NCBI GenBank assembly: GCA_021776135.1
Contig: JAJFGL010000069.1
Location: 1-58,906 of the forward strand
DNA from: Kiloniellaceae bacterium
Lineage (GTDB): Bacteria > Pseudomonadota > Alphaproteobacteria > Kiloniellales > J153
Reading direction: 5' to 3'
DNA length: 58,906 nt
Below, piece after piece: positions 35,662 to 43,947 of this stretch. Below the pieces are notes generated by a model, which did not search any database, was not told the origin of the DNA, and saw nothing but the letters and a program-made list of their open reading frames with translations. Within the stretch, counting starts at the first letter, position 1, and every line of letters begins with the position of its first letter. The translations under genes were made by a program, and so were the position numbers.

Positions 35662-37191
35662 GTGAAAAAGCGGAAGAAAAAAACACACATAAAACACGCA
35701 GATTTCGAAGGTTTGAATATTTCTGCATTAGAAGACCACAAGAGAAAGGGTGGGCGGTTATCTCCACCTTTGTCACAGATTGCGAACACAACTCTCACGT
35801 CTTGGCGTGATCATGGGATCAACGAAGTTCTATGGGCAATAGTGCTGCGCGGGAATCTGAGACAGAATGTATGCCTGACGATATTTAGAAAAATTATTGC
35901 TCAGGCGCGAGAAAATGACCCAAATTATAAAGACACTTTCATATCGCACTCTGCTTTGTCAGTCTTGGATGATGATCAATTTGACACGATAATGTCGCCA
36001 GTTCTGAGCGATGAATGCGCAAAAAATATTTTGCGCAGCCTACTGTATCTTGAATGTTTGCCGGACTTGAAACATTGGTTAAGGCATCTTCAAGAACCAG
36101 AATCCAATAGCCATCTAGAATATTTGATGAAAGGAGTGGCTAGCTCTCTTGATCATCAGTCTCAGGAGTCAACTGATATTCGATGGTTAAAGATAATGTA
36201 CTGCGCAATTGTACAAGGGCGAATAAAATTTCCACAAACGATGGGAGATATGCTGGAGGGGTTTCGCCTATACCCTGATTATGGAGATCAAAGATCTGTC
36301 CGCCCTCAAATCAGAGCACTGGAAATAACGCTTAGAAGTACAATTGAAAACAATGGTCACCCATATGAAATGACCGCAAGTTTATGCGAAAAAGCTCCGC
36401 CGCAATGGAGCAGAGAATTTTGGAAAGAATGCTTAGATAAATCGTCTTGTTTCACAGGAGAGTTTAAAAAGCCGGACCATGCAGAGAATGATTGGTATTT
36501 TGATCAATTCTTTCAGGTTTATCAAGTGGTATCGGAGCACTTCTTAGAGAAAATTGAAAGTACGGATATTGATCCCAAAAGAGATGCAGTGTATGGGTTG
36601 ATTCTCTATAATCTATACATCGCGCTAACTATCGGGCATTCTGGCTTACACCGACGACTCGAAGGACGTATATTGCTGCGAACTATGGTAGAAAATTTCA
36701 TTACATTGAAATATCTTGCGCATAATGACAACAAAGCTATTTGGCAACAATTTCGATCCTATGGAACAGGACAGGCTAAATTAGCATTTCTAAAGAACTT
36801 GCAAGAAGAAACTGTTCCGAGTTTTGTAAATTTGAACGACTTGTTTGATTATGCGAACGAGGATCTTTGGCAAGAATTCGGAGACATTAATATCAAACCA
36901 TGGTCTGAAAAGAATCTGCGAAAAATGGCCCAAGAGTCTGGTGTAAAAGAATTCTACGACAAATATTATGATTGGGCATCGGGATACGTTCATGGAAACT
37001 GGGCTGCGATCCGAGATTCAGTATTCACTGTTTGCTTAAATCCATTGCACCGCTATCACAGAATTCCCCTTATTCCCAAATTAGATATGCCGTCAGTCCA
37101 AATGGACGCCGCAAAAATAGTGAATTCGATGCTCGATATATTGAATCAGTTTTACCCACAGTTCAAAGAACGCGTCAAACACCCGAGTTGA
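35662..37191 (+). CDS. 509-aa protein with DUF5677-like C-terminal domain, AT-rich cargo gene
   Basis: A GTG start preceded by GAAGGAA. The N-terminal 300 residues are helical with no motif I recognise, after a very basic start (KKRKKKTHIKH). Residues of about 330-460 fit DUF5677: RILLRTMVENFITLKYLAHN, then IWQQFRSY, a middle helix, and YDWASGYVHGNW (about 435-446). The Glu/Arg helix and the YVHG histidine resemble HEPN-like RNase-type proteins, but no catalytic activity is proven. Codon use is AT-rich, unlike the flanking NDUFS4-like and mod genes. It is the only gene inside a tRNA-Arg-flanked repeat pair, so it is a mobile cargo gene. A defence or stress role is inferred. Confidence 0.75.
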   Translation: MKKRKKKTHIKHADFEGLNISALEDHKRKGGRLSPPLSQIANTTLTSWRDHGINEVLWAIVLRGNLRQNVCLTIFRKIIAQARENDPNYKDTFISHSALSVLDDDQFDTIMSPVLSDECAKNILRSLLYLECLPDLKHWLRHLQEPESNSHLEYLMKGVASSLDHQSQESTDIRWLKIMYCAIVQGRIKFPQTMGDMLEGFRLYPDYGDQRSVRPQIRALEITLRSTIENNGHPYEMTASLCEKAPPQWSREFWKECLDKSSCFTGEFKKPDHAENDWYFDQFFQVYQVVSEHFLEKIESTDIDPKRDAVYGLILYNLYIALTIGHSGLHRRLEGRILLRTMVENFITLKYLAHNDNKAIWQQFRSYGTGQAKLAFLKNLQEETVPSFVNLNDLFDYANEDLWQEFGDINIKPWSEKNLRKMAQESGVKEFYDKYYDWASGYVHGNWAAIRDSVFTVCLNPLHRYHRIPLIPKLDMPSVQMDAAKIVNSMLDILNQFYPQFKERVKHPS

Positions 37192-37414
37192 AAGCGCCTC
37201 TAGATGGGGGATGCAACGAGAGCGCGAAGGGCCCTTTTGCAAAGAGGGCGCTGTATTACAGTACACATTTTGCGGAGCGCCTTAATTCCGCCGGTCTCAC
37301 ACTCCCGCTTACCAAATGGGTTGTCACCAATCTTCGTTTAAAGATTATGTGAACTGTCTCGTCGTGCAGGGCGCTCTGAATAGCTTCCCAATCGCTCAAT
37401 GTCTTTAACAGGGT
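37192..37414. other. non-coding right part of the insertion
   Basis: About 220 bp between the 509-aa gene and the tRNA-Arg fragment. It holds a GGGCCCTTTTGCAAAGAGGGCG segment (read as GGGCCCTTTT then GAGGGCGC) that could form a weak terminator hairpin, and no credible gene or integrase trace. Confidence 0.3.
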
Positions 37415-37537
37415 GTTCGAATCCTGCCGGGCGCACCACTCTCTCTATTTGGAAATTCCTGCTCGGATCGCCTTGCGCCAGGGTAGCATCAGGCCCATGA
37501 GCCCGAGAACGATGCCGGTGACCGAGGCCGCGCCGGC
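37415..37537. repeat. right direct repeat of the tRNA-Arg-associated insertion (attR-like)
   Basis: 37415-37438 is an exact 24-nt copy of the tRNA-Arg 3' end including CCA, without the rest of the tRNA. It is followed by DNA homologous to 35508-35597, which here is the 3' end of an intact small membrane protein gene. It marks the right boundary of the inserted segment. Confidence 0.85.
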
Positions 37538-37675
37538 GGCGGTTTCCAGGGAGGCATTCAGGGGCATGGCGACGGCCGCGACAGCCAAGCCGCCAAGAAT
37601 CGCCCCTAAATAGCCGTAAATTATCGATCGAACCAAAGTCACGGCGTTTCGCCTCTCCTGTTTTTTTGGCCGCAC
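37445..37675 (-). CDS. 76-aa membrane protein of unknown function
   Basis: Two hydrophobic segments (YGYLGAILGGLAVAAVAM and AASVTGIVLGLMGLMLPW) joined by a short polar loop, with a basic N-terminus (RPKKQERRN) and basic C-terminus. It reads as a two-helix membrane protein with both ends in the cytoplasm. No family recognised. A diverged 3' fragment of the same gene lies next to tRNA-Arg at 35514-35600, showing that the tRNA plus this gene were the ancestral neighbours. Confidence 0.7.
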   Translation of the reverse strand: MRPKKQERRNAVTLVRSIIYGYLGAILGGLAVAAVAMPLNASLETAAGAASVTGIVLGLMGLMLPWRKAIRAGISK

Positions 37676-37785
37676 CTACCTGGTGCGTGCCAATTGCAAT
37701 AAATTTAATGTAATATTTTCATTTTGTCAATATATTATTCATTTTTATTTAATTACATTAACTATATAATTATTCTTTACTATAT

Positions 37786-38907
37786 TTATTGACCGGTAGC
37801 TAGGAAACGCCCGGACCCGGCATCGCGGCCGAGGCTGGTGCGGTCGATGGCCACCGCCTTGATGAGGGCGAAAACGGGGGTTCCGGGAGCCAGCTCAAGC
37901 TTAGTCACGGAATGGCGGGTGATGCGGGCCCAAAGCGCCGCCCCGCCGGCATCGAGACGCAGATCGACCTGGGGCCCCGCCTCCGCGCTCATGGCCTCGA
38001 CCCGGCATGGCACGATATTGAGGATGCTTGAGGCTCGCGGTTCTTCCCGCGCCAAGGCGACATCCCGGGCGCGGATGCGCAGGCGTATCTCGGCGCCGAC
38101 CGGGGCCTCGACCCTTGGCACCCGCAAGATGCCGCCGGCGAAACGCAGGTGGGATAGTTCGAAGGCGTCGTCGTGGCGCACGACCGCCGCGCGGATCACC
38201 GCGCCGGCCTCGTAACGCCCGGTCAGGGGCCGCAGGTCGAGCCGGCTGGTCAAATCCTCGAGCGCGCCGGCGGCCTCGACCCGGCCGTTGGACATCAAGA
38301 CCAGGGTATCGGCAAGGCGCACGATCTCGGTCATGGAATGGCTGACGTAAACCATGGGAATGCCCAAGCTGTCGCGCAACAGCTCGATAAAGGGCAGAAC
38401 CTCCTCCTTGCGCGCTTGATCGAGGCCCGCGAGCGGTTCGTCCAACAACAGCAGGCGCGGGTTGGCGAGCAGGGCCCGGCCCAGGGCCACGCGCTGCTTC
38501 TCGCCCCCCGAAAGGCCGCCCGGGCGGCGGTCCAGATAGGATTCGAGGCCGAGCAGCGCCACCACCCGGCCGAAATCGATTCGGGGCGCACGTCCGGCGC
38601 GTTTGTAGCCGTAGTTCAGATTCTTGCGCACGGTCATGTGCGGGAACAGGCGCCCCTCTTGAAAGACATAGCCGAGGCGCCGGGCTTCCGGCGGCAAATC
38701 GACGCCGCGTTCTGAATCGAACAGGACCTCGCCATTGACGGCGATGCGCCCGCGTTCCGGCCGCGCCAAACCGGCGAGCATATTGACCAGGCTGGTTTTG
38801 CCGGCGCCCGAGCGGCCGAACAAGGCGACGATGCCCGTGGTCGCGCAGGACAGCTTCGCTTCGAGCTTAAAGTCGCCAAAGCGCGCGGCGACATCCATTT
38901 CCAGCAT
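37786..38907 (-). CDS. modC: molybdate ABC transporter ATP-binding protein
   Basis: A 373-residue ABC ATPase. Walker A is GRSGAGKT, the signature is LSGGEKQRVALGRALL, Walker B is LLLLDEPLAGLD and the switch His is in VYVSHSMTE. The C-terminal 130 residues form a TOBE/MOP-type domain (IRLRIRARDVALAREEPRAS) that senses molybdate. The gene is last in modABC, starting 3 bp after the modB stop. Length is normal. It energises import of molybdate for molybdopterin enzymes. Confidence 0.95.
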   Translation of the reverse strand: MLEMDVAARFGDFKLEAKLSCATTGIVALFGRSGAGKTSLVNMLAGLARPERGRIAVNGEVLFDSERGVDLPPEARRLGYVFQEGRLFPHMTVRKNLNYGYKRAGRAPRIDFGRVVALLGLESYLDRRPGGLSGGEKQRVALGRALLANPRLLLLDEPLAGLDQARKEEVLPFIELLRDSLGIPMVYVSHSMTEIVRLADTLVLMSNGRVEAAGALEDLTSRLDLRPLTGRYEAGAVIRAAVVRHDDAFELSHLRFAGGILRVPRVEAPVGAEIRLRIRARDVALAREEPRASSILNIVPCRVEAMSAEAGPQVDLRLDAGGAALWARITRHSVTKLELAPGTPVFALIKAVAIDRTSLGRDAGSGRFLATGQ

Positions 38908-38910
38908 GAT

Positions 38911-39612
38911 TTAAGCCAGGAGCCGGGCGCGCAGCCGGCGCGCCAGGGCCTCGGACACGGCAAGCGCGCCGAGGGAAATCAAGACCGATATGACCGCCAG
39001 GCGCATGGCCGGACCCTCGCCGCCTGGGGTTTGGATCATACTGTAAAGCGCCAGGGGCAGGGTCCGGGTCTCGCCCGGAATATTGGCGGCGAAGGTTATG
39101 GTCGCGCCGAACTCGCCCAGGGCGCGGGCGAAGGCCAGGATGACCCCGGCCAGAATCCCGGGCGCCATGAGCGGCAGGGTCACGGTGAGGAAGACCGCCG
39201 CCGGGCCGGCGCCCAGGGTCCGCGCCGCCGCCTCCAAGCGCCGGTCGACGGCTTCCAGGGACAAGCGCATGGCGCGCACCATCAAGGGAAAGGCCATGAC
39301 CCCGGCGGCCAGGGCCGCGCCATGCCAGGTGAAGGGCAAGGTGACGCCGAACCACTCGAACAGCGCCCGGCCCAGGGGCCCTTGCCGGCCGAGAAGCACG
39401 AGCAGCATATAACCGACCACCACCGGCGGCAGGACCAGGGGTAAATGCACCACGCCGTTCAAGAGACCGTGGCCGGGAAACCGGGTCCGGGCCAGAATCC
39501 AGGCGGTGAACAAACCAAGCGGCAGACTCAAGGTCACGCTCCACACCGCGACCCGGAGGCTGAGGCGCAGGGCCTCCGCCTCCAGGGGACTTATGGGAAG
39601 CAGCTCGCTCAA
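38911..39612 (-). CDS. modB: molybdate ABC transporter permease
   Basis: A 233-residue inner-membrane permease with about five helices. The EAA loop is LEAAARTLGAGPAAVFLTVT, which docks on ModC. Sequences such as SLPLGLFTAWILARTRFPG and ALGEFGATITFAANIPGETR are typical of ModB. Its start overlaps the modA stop by 4 bp, giving coupled translation within modABC. Confidence 0.95.
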   Translation of the reverse strand: MSELLPISPLEAEALRLSLRVAVWSVTLSLPLGLFTAWILARTRFPGHGLLNGVVHLPLVLPPVVVGYMLLVLLGRQGPLGRALFEWFGVTLPFTWHGAALAAGVMAFPLMVRAMRLSLEAVDRRLEAAARTLGAGPAAVFLTVTLPLMAPGILAGVILAFARALGEFGATITFAANIPGETRTLPLALYSMIQTPGGEGPAMRLAVISVLISLGALAVSEALARRLRARLLA

Positions 39613-40403
39613 GTGCCCGCCGCCGGATGGGTAAAGCCATGGGCGCGGAACACGGCGCCGGCCGCCGCGCCTTGCAGGTAACGGTAAAAGGCGCCGGCGG
39701 CGGCCGACCGCCCCCGCACCATGGCCAGGGGATAGACGATGGGCCGGCGCGGTTCCGGCGGAAAAGCGGCGACTAGGCGCACCCCGGACCCGGCCCTGGC
39801 ATCGCTGGCGTAGACGATGCCCGCCGCGGCGTCGCCCCGTTCGACCAAGGCCAAGGCGGCCCGCGCATCGTTCGCGAAGGCCAGCTTGGCGCTAAGGGAA
39901 TCCCAGACCCCCAGGCGTTTCAAGGCCGCCTTGGCGTACATCCCCGCCGGAACATGGTTCGGATCGCCCATGGCCAAGCGGCCCCCGCCCAGGGCCTTGG
40001 CGAGCGCGAAACCGGGCGCGATCGATATCTCGAACGCCCGGTCGAGGGGCGCGATCAAAACCAAGCTGTTGCCAAGAAGATCGACCCGGCTGCCCGCCTG
40101 CAGATGATTCTTGGCTTCTAGCTCATCCATCCAGGCGCTATTGGCGGAGAGGTAAATATCCGCCGGCGCCCCTTGCGCTATTTGCCGCGCCAGGATCGAG
40201 GAAGCCGCGAAGACGCCGCGAACCGTTTCCTTCGCCGATATTTCAAATTCCTTCGCCACGGCCGCGACCGCGCCGGCGGTGCTGGCGGCGGCGAAGACGG
40301 TCACCGGCGCCTGGGCGCGGACGCCGCCGACGCCAAGGCCGTCCAGGGAAAACCCGGCGGCCAGTCCCAAGGAACGCGCGAGAAAGGTCCGGCGGGATGC
40401 CAT
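39609..40403 (-). CDS. modA: molybdate ABC transporter substrate-binding protein
   Basis: A 264-residue periplasmic molybdate-binding protein. It begins with a twin-arginine-like signal (MASRRTFLARSLGLAAGFSL), followed by VTVFAAASTAGAVAAVAKEF, the usual ModA start. AIGDPNHVPAG-like sequence (MGDPNHVPAGMYAKAALKRL) and GIVYASDARAGSGV are family markers. A palindromic Mo-box lies 28 bp upstream of the start, so molybdate repression by ModE is expected. Confidence 0.95.
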   Translation of the reverse strand: MASRRTFLARSLGLAAGFSLDGLGVGGVRAQAPVTVFAAASTAGAVAAVAKEFEISAKETVRGVFAASSILARQIAQGAPADIYLSANSAWMDELEAKNHLQAGSRVDLLGNSLVLIAPLDRAFEISIAPGFALAKALGGGRLAMGDPNHVPAGMYAKAALKRLGVWDSLSAKLAFANDARAALALVERGDAAAGIVYASDARAGSGVRLVAAFPPEPRRPIVYPLAMVRGRSAAAGAFYRYLQGAAAGAVFRAHGFTHPAAGT

Positions 40404-40430
40404 GGCTTTTCATTTCGCCCTAAAATAAAT

Positions 40431-40455
40431 CGGTTATATCCGTTTGAATATATCG
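40431..40455. promoter_or_regulatory. Mo-box, ModE operator of modABC
   Basis: On the minus strand, CGATATAT (40455-40448) and ATATAACCG (40439-40431) stand as an inverted repeat around an 8-bp spacer. This matches the ModE-binding palindrome of the ATATAACG type found upstream of proteobacterial mod operons. It lies between modE and modA, 28 bp before the modA start, where bound ModE would block transcription when molybdate is plentiful. Confidence 0.75.
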
Positions 40456-40559
40456 CTTGCCAAGGCACGGCTCCAGGGATTTTGACGCACCGTGCCAATC
40501 CAAACCAAGGGTCAGGCGCGGCATTCTCAATTTCAATGGCCTTGCGCGCGGGGGGCCAA

Positions 40560-40919
40560 TTAGTCGCCGCTTAGCGGGTTGAGCAGCTTACTGAACTGTT
40601 CCATGTCGCGGGCCAGGGTCTTCTGGGCCCTGGCTTCCATGGCCCGGTAGCGGCGCAAGGCTTCGCGCCCGGCGCCGGTCAAAGAGGTGCCGCCGCCGCG
40701 CCGGCCGCCCCGTTCGGCCTGTACCAGGGGCGTCTTGAAGCTGCGGTTCATGGTCTCGACCAGCAGCCAGGCGCGCCGGTACGACATGCCCATGCGGCGC
40801 GCGGCGCCGGATATGGAACCGGCCTCGCCGATGGCGTCCAGAAGATCCGCCTTGCCGGGCCCCATGGCGATGGACGAGCCTAAAAGAATCCGCAAACGCG
40901 GCTCGGCGTCCTGGGTCAC
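40560..40919 (-). CDS. modE: ModE-type molybdate-responsive regulator (N-terminal domain form)
   Basis: 119 residues starting at GTG 40919, one base before the hisI stop is completed, so the two genes overlap. The winged-helix ModE domain is clear: [20 protein letters not shown] and [20 protein letters not shown], then [20 protein letters not shown]. It lacks the C-terminal MOP (TOBE) domains of E. coli ModE, so it is a single-domain form that may need ModE partners or another molybdate sensor. It lies upstream of the Mo-box and modABC on the same strand. Confidence 0.9.
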   Translation of the reverse strand: MTQDAEPRLRILLGSSIAMGPGKADLLDAIGEAGSISGAARRMGMSYRRAWLLVETMNRSFKTPLVQAERGGRRGGGTSLTGAGREALRRYRAMEARAQKTLARDMEQFSKLLNPLSGD

Positions 40920-41329
40920 GGCTTGCCGTAGAGGTCCTTGGGGTCCCGCTCGACCGGCAGGATATTCTCTACCCCCTCGCCGCGCCGGGCCCGGTAAAAG
41001 CAGCTTCGCCGTCCGGTGTGGCAGGCGACCCCGGTTTGCGCGACGCGCAACAAAAGCGTGTCGCCGTCGCAATCGATCCGCGCTTCCTTCAGGTCTTGAA
41101 ATTGCCCGGAAGTCTCGCCCTTGCGCCACAGCGCGCCGCGCGAGCGGGACCAGTAGCATACCCGGCCGCTACGCAGGGTTTCGCTCAGGGCTTCCCGGTT
41201 CATCCAGGCCATCATCAAGACCTCGCCGCTTTCATGATCCTGGGCGATCGCGGGCACCAAGCCCTGATCGTTGAAGGCCACCAATTTCAGAAAACCCCCG
41301 GCATCGGCGTCATCGGCGTAAGGACTCAT
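40916..41329 (-). CDS. hisI: phosphoribosyl-AMP cyclohydrolase
   Basis: A 137-residue enzyme for step three of histidine biosynthesis. The motifs [32 protein letters not shown] and the metal-binding [10 protein letters not shown] with [11 protein letters not shown] are all present. It is the stand-alone HisI form without the HisE domain. Its start overlaps the metC stop by 4 bp, and modE overlaps its end, forming a metC-hisI-modE string on the minus strand. Confidence 0.95.
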   Translation of the reverse strand: MSPYADDADAGGFLKLVAFNDQGLVPAIAQDHESGEVLMMAWMNREALSETLRSGRVCYWSRSRGALWRKGETSGQFQDLKEARIDCDGDTLLLRVAQTGVACHTGRRSCFYRARRGEGVENILPVERDPKDLYGKP

Positions 41330-42519
41330 GAATCCACCGCCTTCATGCGCGCGAGACCGGCCTCCAAGTCGGCGATCAAATCCTGGGGATCTTCGAGTCC
41401 GGCGTGGAATCGCACCCTGGGCCCGGCGGTCTGCGAATCCGAGGTGCTGCGGACCGTGGACAGGCCGCTCGGCATGGCCAGGCTTTCATAGCCGCCCCAG
41501 CTTGCCCCCAGGCCGAAGAGGTCGAAGCCGTCGATCATGGCGACCAGGGCGGCCCGGGAACACGGCTTGAAGTCGACGCCGAAGAGGCCCGTGGAGCCGG
41601 TGAAATCCCGCCGCCAGATTTCGTGCCCCGGATCTTCGGGCAAGCCCGGATGCAAGACCTGTTCGACTTCGGGCCGCGCCTGAAACCACTTGGCCAGCAG
41701 TAACCCGGTCTCCTGGTGCTTGGCCAAGCGTACCGAGAGCGTGCGCAAGCCCCGCAAGGACAAATACACATCGTCGGGCGGCGCCGAGTATCCAAGCAGG
41801 GCGCAGGCGCGCCGGACCTGGACGTAATAGGGCTCGCTGGTCACGATCAGGCCCATCATGGCGTCGGAATGGCCGACGATATACTTGGTCGCGGCATGGA
41901 CGGAAATATCGACGCCCAGGGCGAAGGGTTTGAGGAACAAAGGCGTGGCCCAGGAATTATCTATGATCGAGACCGCCCCGCCCGCCCGCGCCGCCGCCGC
42001 GATGGCCGGCACGTCCTGAATTTCGAAGGTATGAGACCCCGGCGATTCCATGAACACCAGCTTGGTTTCGGGGCGCATCATGGACGCGATACCGGCGCCG
42101 ATCCTCGGGTCGTAAAATTCCGCCGCAACCCCCATCCGGGCGAGTAAGTCTTCGCAAAAAACCCGGGTCGGTTTGTAAACCGAATCGCTGACCAGAATAT
42201 GATCGCCCTGGCCGACGAAGGCGGTCACGGCGCCGACGATGGCGGCCAGGCCGCTTTGCAGCGCGATGGCGCCGTAACCGCCTTCCAAGCGCGCCACGGT
42301 TTCCTCGAAGGCGAATGTCGTCGGCGTTCCCGCGATGCCATAAAGGGAGCGGCCCTTGACGTAGGGATCCTTGCGCAGTTCCGTATAGGCCTCCAGAGAG
42401 TCGAACAGTATGGTGGAGGCATGATAGACGGGCGGATTTACAACCCCATGATTAGCCGCCGGATCGTTGCCCAGGTGCGCCAACAAGGTATCCGTTCTAT
42501 AAGTGTTCTTATCGAGCAT
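41326..42519 (-). CDS. metC: cystathionine beta-lyase
   Basis: A 397-residue Cys/Met metabolism PLP enzyme. The PLP lysine lies in [14 protein letters not shown] and the cofactor-binding Asp in [13 protein letters not shown]. The N-terminal Tyr/Arg in YGIAGTPTT and LQSGLAAI fit MetC rather than MetB. It converts cystathionine to homocysteine for methionine synthesis. It is first in the minus-strand group metC-hisI-modE and diverges from aapJ across a 250-bp gap (42520-42769) in which I see no riboswitch. Confidence 0.92.
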   Translation of the reverse strand: MLDKNTYRTDTLLAHLGNDPAANHGVVNPPVYHASTILFDSLEAYTELRKDPYVKGRSLYGIAGTPTTFAFEETVARLEGGYGAIALQSGLAAIVGAVTAFVGQGDHILVSDSVYKPTRVFCEDLLARMGVAAEFYDPRIGAGIASMMRPETKLVFMESPGSHTFEIQDVPAIAAAARAGGAVSIIDNSWATPLFLKPFALGVDISVHAATKYIVGHSDAMMGLIVTSEPYYVQVRRACALLGYSAPPDDVYLSLRGLRTLSVRLAKHQETGLLLAKWFQARPEVEQVLHPGLPEDPGHEIWRRDFTGSTGLFGVDFKPCSRAALVAMIDGFDLFGLGASWGGYESLAMPSGLSTVRSTSDSQTAGPRVRFHAGLEDPQDLIADLEAGLARMKAVDS

Positions 42520-42769
42520 TTAGCGGCCCCGCCTCGGTTTTTTTTAAAAAGGAATGGCAGCATAATCCCTGATCGCGGGCCTGGCGAGTACAGGACGGCG
42601 CCGGGCCGGGTAATAATATTTCACGGTCACGATCGAGACCGGCCATTCCAGGGCGTCAAAAAGGCGTTTGACGCGAACCGGCGAACGGGTCAATATCCCG
42701 ACACTAAGGGGCGGCTTAACGTCCGGGCTGTATTGCCAAAATCTTTGATTTTTACAGGGAGCGACCACC

Positions 42770-43798
42770 ATGAAACCTTGGAACGTACCAAATGTATTGT
42801 CTGCAACCCTTGTGGTCGCGGCACTTGGCGTGACCGGCGCCGCATCGGCGAGCACGCTCGACGATGTCAAATCCAACGGCGTCCTGCGCTGCGTTGTCAG
42901 CACCGGCGTCCCCGGCTTTGCCTACCCGGACGCGAGCGGAACCTGGAAAGGCTTCGACATCGACTTCTGCCGCGCGACCGCGGCCGCTGTCCTGGGCGAT
43001 TCCAGCAAGATCAAGGCGGTCACCTCGACCGGCCAGACCCGCTTCACCCTGCTTAATTCCGGCGAGGGCGACGTGCTGTGGCGAAACACCACCGTCACCT
43101 TCTCACGCGACGTCGGCGTGAAACTGCGTTTCCACGGCATCAACTACTACGATGGCCAGGGCTTCTTGGTGAAAAAGAACCTCGGCATTCGCAGCGCCAA
43201 GGAACTAGACGGCGCCTCGGTCTGCATCCAGACCGGCACCACGACCGAACTCAACCTGGCCGATTACTTCCACGCCAATGGCATGAAGTACGAGGCCGTG
43301 ACTATCCAAACCAACGACGAGGGCCGGCAAAACTACGTTGAAGGACGCTGCGACGTTTACACCACCGACGCCTCGGGCCTGGCCGCGATTCGTTCGACCT
43401 TCTCGGAGCCGAATGATCACATCATCCTGCCCGAGATCATTTCGAAAGAGCCCCTGGGCCCGGCCACCCGTCAAGGCGACGATCAGTGGTCCGACATCGT
43501 TACCTGGGTCTTGAACGCGACGGTCACGGCCGAGGAAAAGGGCGTCACAAGCTCCAATGTGGATGAGATGATGAGCTCCAAGGATCCTGAAATTCTGCGT
43601 CTCCTGGGCGTGGAAGGCAGTCAGGGCGAGGAGTTGGGCCTCAACAAGAAATGGGCTTACAACATCATCAAGTCCGTCGGCAACTACGGTGAGATCTTCG
43701 AGCGCAATATTGGCACCAACACGCCAATCGGCCTCGAACGCGGCCTGAACGCCCTGTGGACAAATGGCGGCCTTCAGTACTCGCCGCCGTTCCGTTAA
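42770..43798 (+). CDS. aapJ: general L-amino acid ABC transporter, periplasmic binding protein
   Basis: 342 residues with a Sec signal peptide ending near ASASTLD. The mature protein is an SBP family 3 receptor: VKSNGVLRCVVSTGVPGFAY, FDIDFCRATAAAVLGD, then the AapJ-type tail GLERGLNALWTNGGLQYSPP. It has the two cysteines and SKEPLGPATRQGDDQW that mark the AapJ/BztA group. A strong ribosome-binding site (AGGGAG) precedes the ATG. A terminator-like hairpin follows the gene at 43821-43859, consistent with making more binding protein than permease. Confidence 0.95.
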   Translation: MKPWNVPNVLSATLVVAALGVTGAASASTLDDVKSNGVLRCVVSTGVPGFAYPDASGTWKGFDIDFCRATAAAVLGDSSKIKAVTSTGQTRFTLLNSGEGDVLWRNTTVTFSRDVGVKLRFHGINYYDGQGFLVKKNLGIRSAKELDGASVCIQTGTTTELNLADYFHANGMKYEAVTIQTNDEGRQNYVEGRCDVYTTDASGLAAIRSTFSEPNDHIILPEIISKEPLGPATRQGDDQWSDIVTWVLNATVTAEEKGVTSSNVDEMMSSKDPEILRLLGVEGSQGEELGLNKKWAYNIIKSVGNYGEIFERNIGTNTPIGLERGLNALWTNGGLQYSPPFR

Positions 43799-43820
43799 AG
43801 CCGGATCGACGATTGATTTA

Positions 43821-43859
43821 GAAGCGCGCCGGAACCTTAAAAGAGTGTCGGCGCGCTTC
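43821..43859 (+). terminator. hairpin after aapJ (partial terminator / mRNA stabiliser)
   Basis: GAAGCGCGCCG (43821-43831) pairs perfectly with CGGCGCGCTTC (43849-43859), with a 17-nt loop, and is followed by TTTAT. The strong 11-bp stem and short T-run fit a leaky terminator. It lies in the 149-bp gap between aapJ and aapQ, the position where many transporter operons raise the binding-protein to permease ratio. Confidence 0.8.
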
Positions 43860-43947
43860 TTTATCTCGCATATCCCGCGTATCCATGCCCGTTCTTGCGC
43901 GCTTGCCTGTTTTGCCCGGTAACCGCTAAAAAGGGACGCCGTCCGCC

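Noticed and set aside
33017-37191. Gabija or PARIS system
   Set aside because: The ATPase/TOPRIM protein would fit GajA or AriA, but no UvrD-like helicase (GajB) or AriB is adjacent, and the downstream protein has no helicase motifs.
35598-37414. Integrase or transposase inside the tRNA-Arg insertion
   Set aside because: I looked for tyrosine or serine recombinase motifs on both strands; only the 509-aa gene is convincing.
40560-41159. 199-codon start for modE
   Set aside because: The extra N-terminal 80 codons overlap hisI in another frame; the GTG at 40919 gives a standard ModE N-terminus.
42520-42769. SAM riboswitch upstream of metC
   Set aside because: No SAM-II or SAM-I core motif is visible; the gap shows only an aapJ ribosome-binding site and AT-rich stretches.
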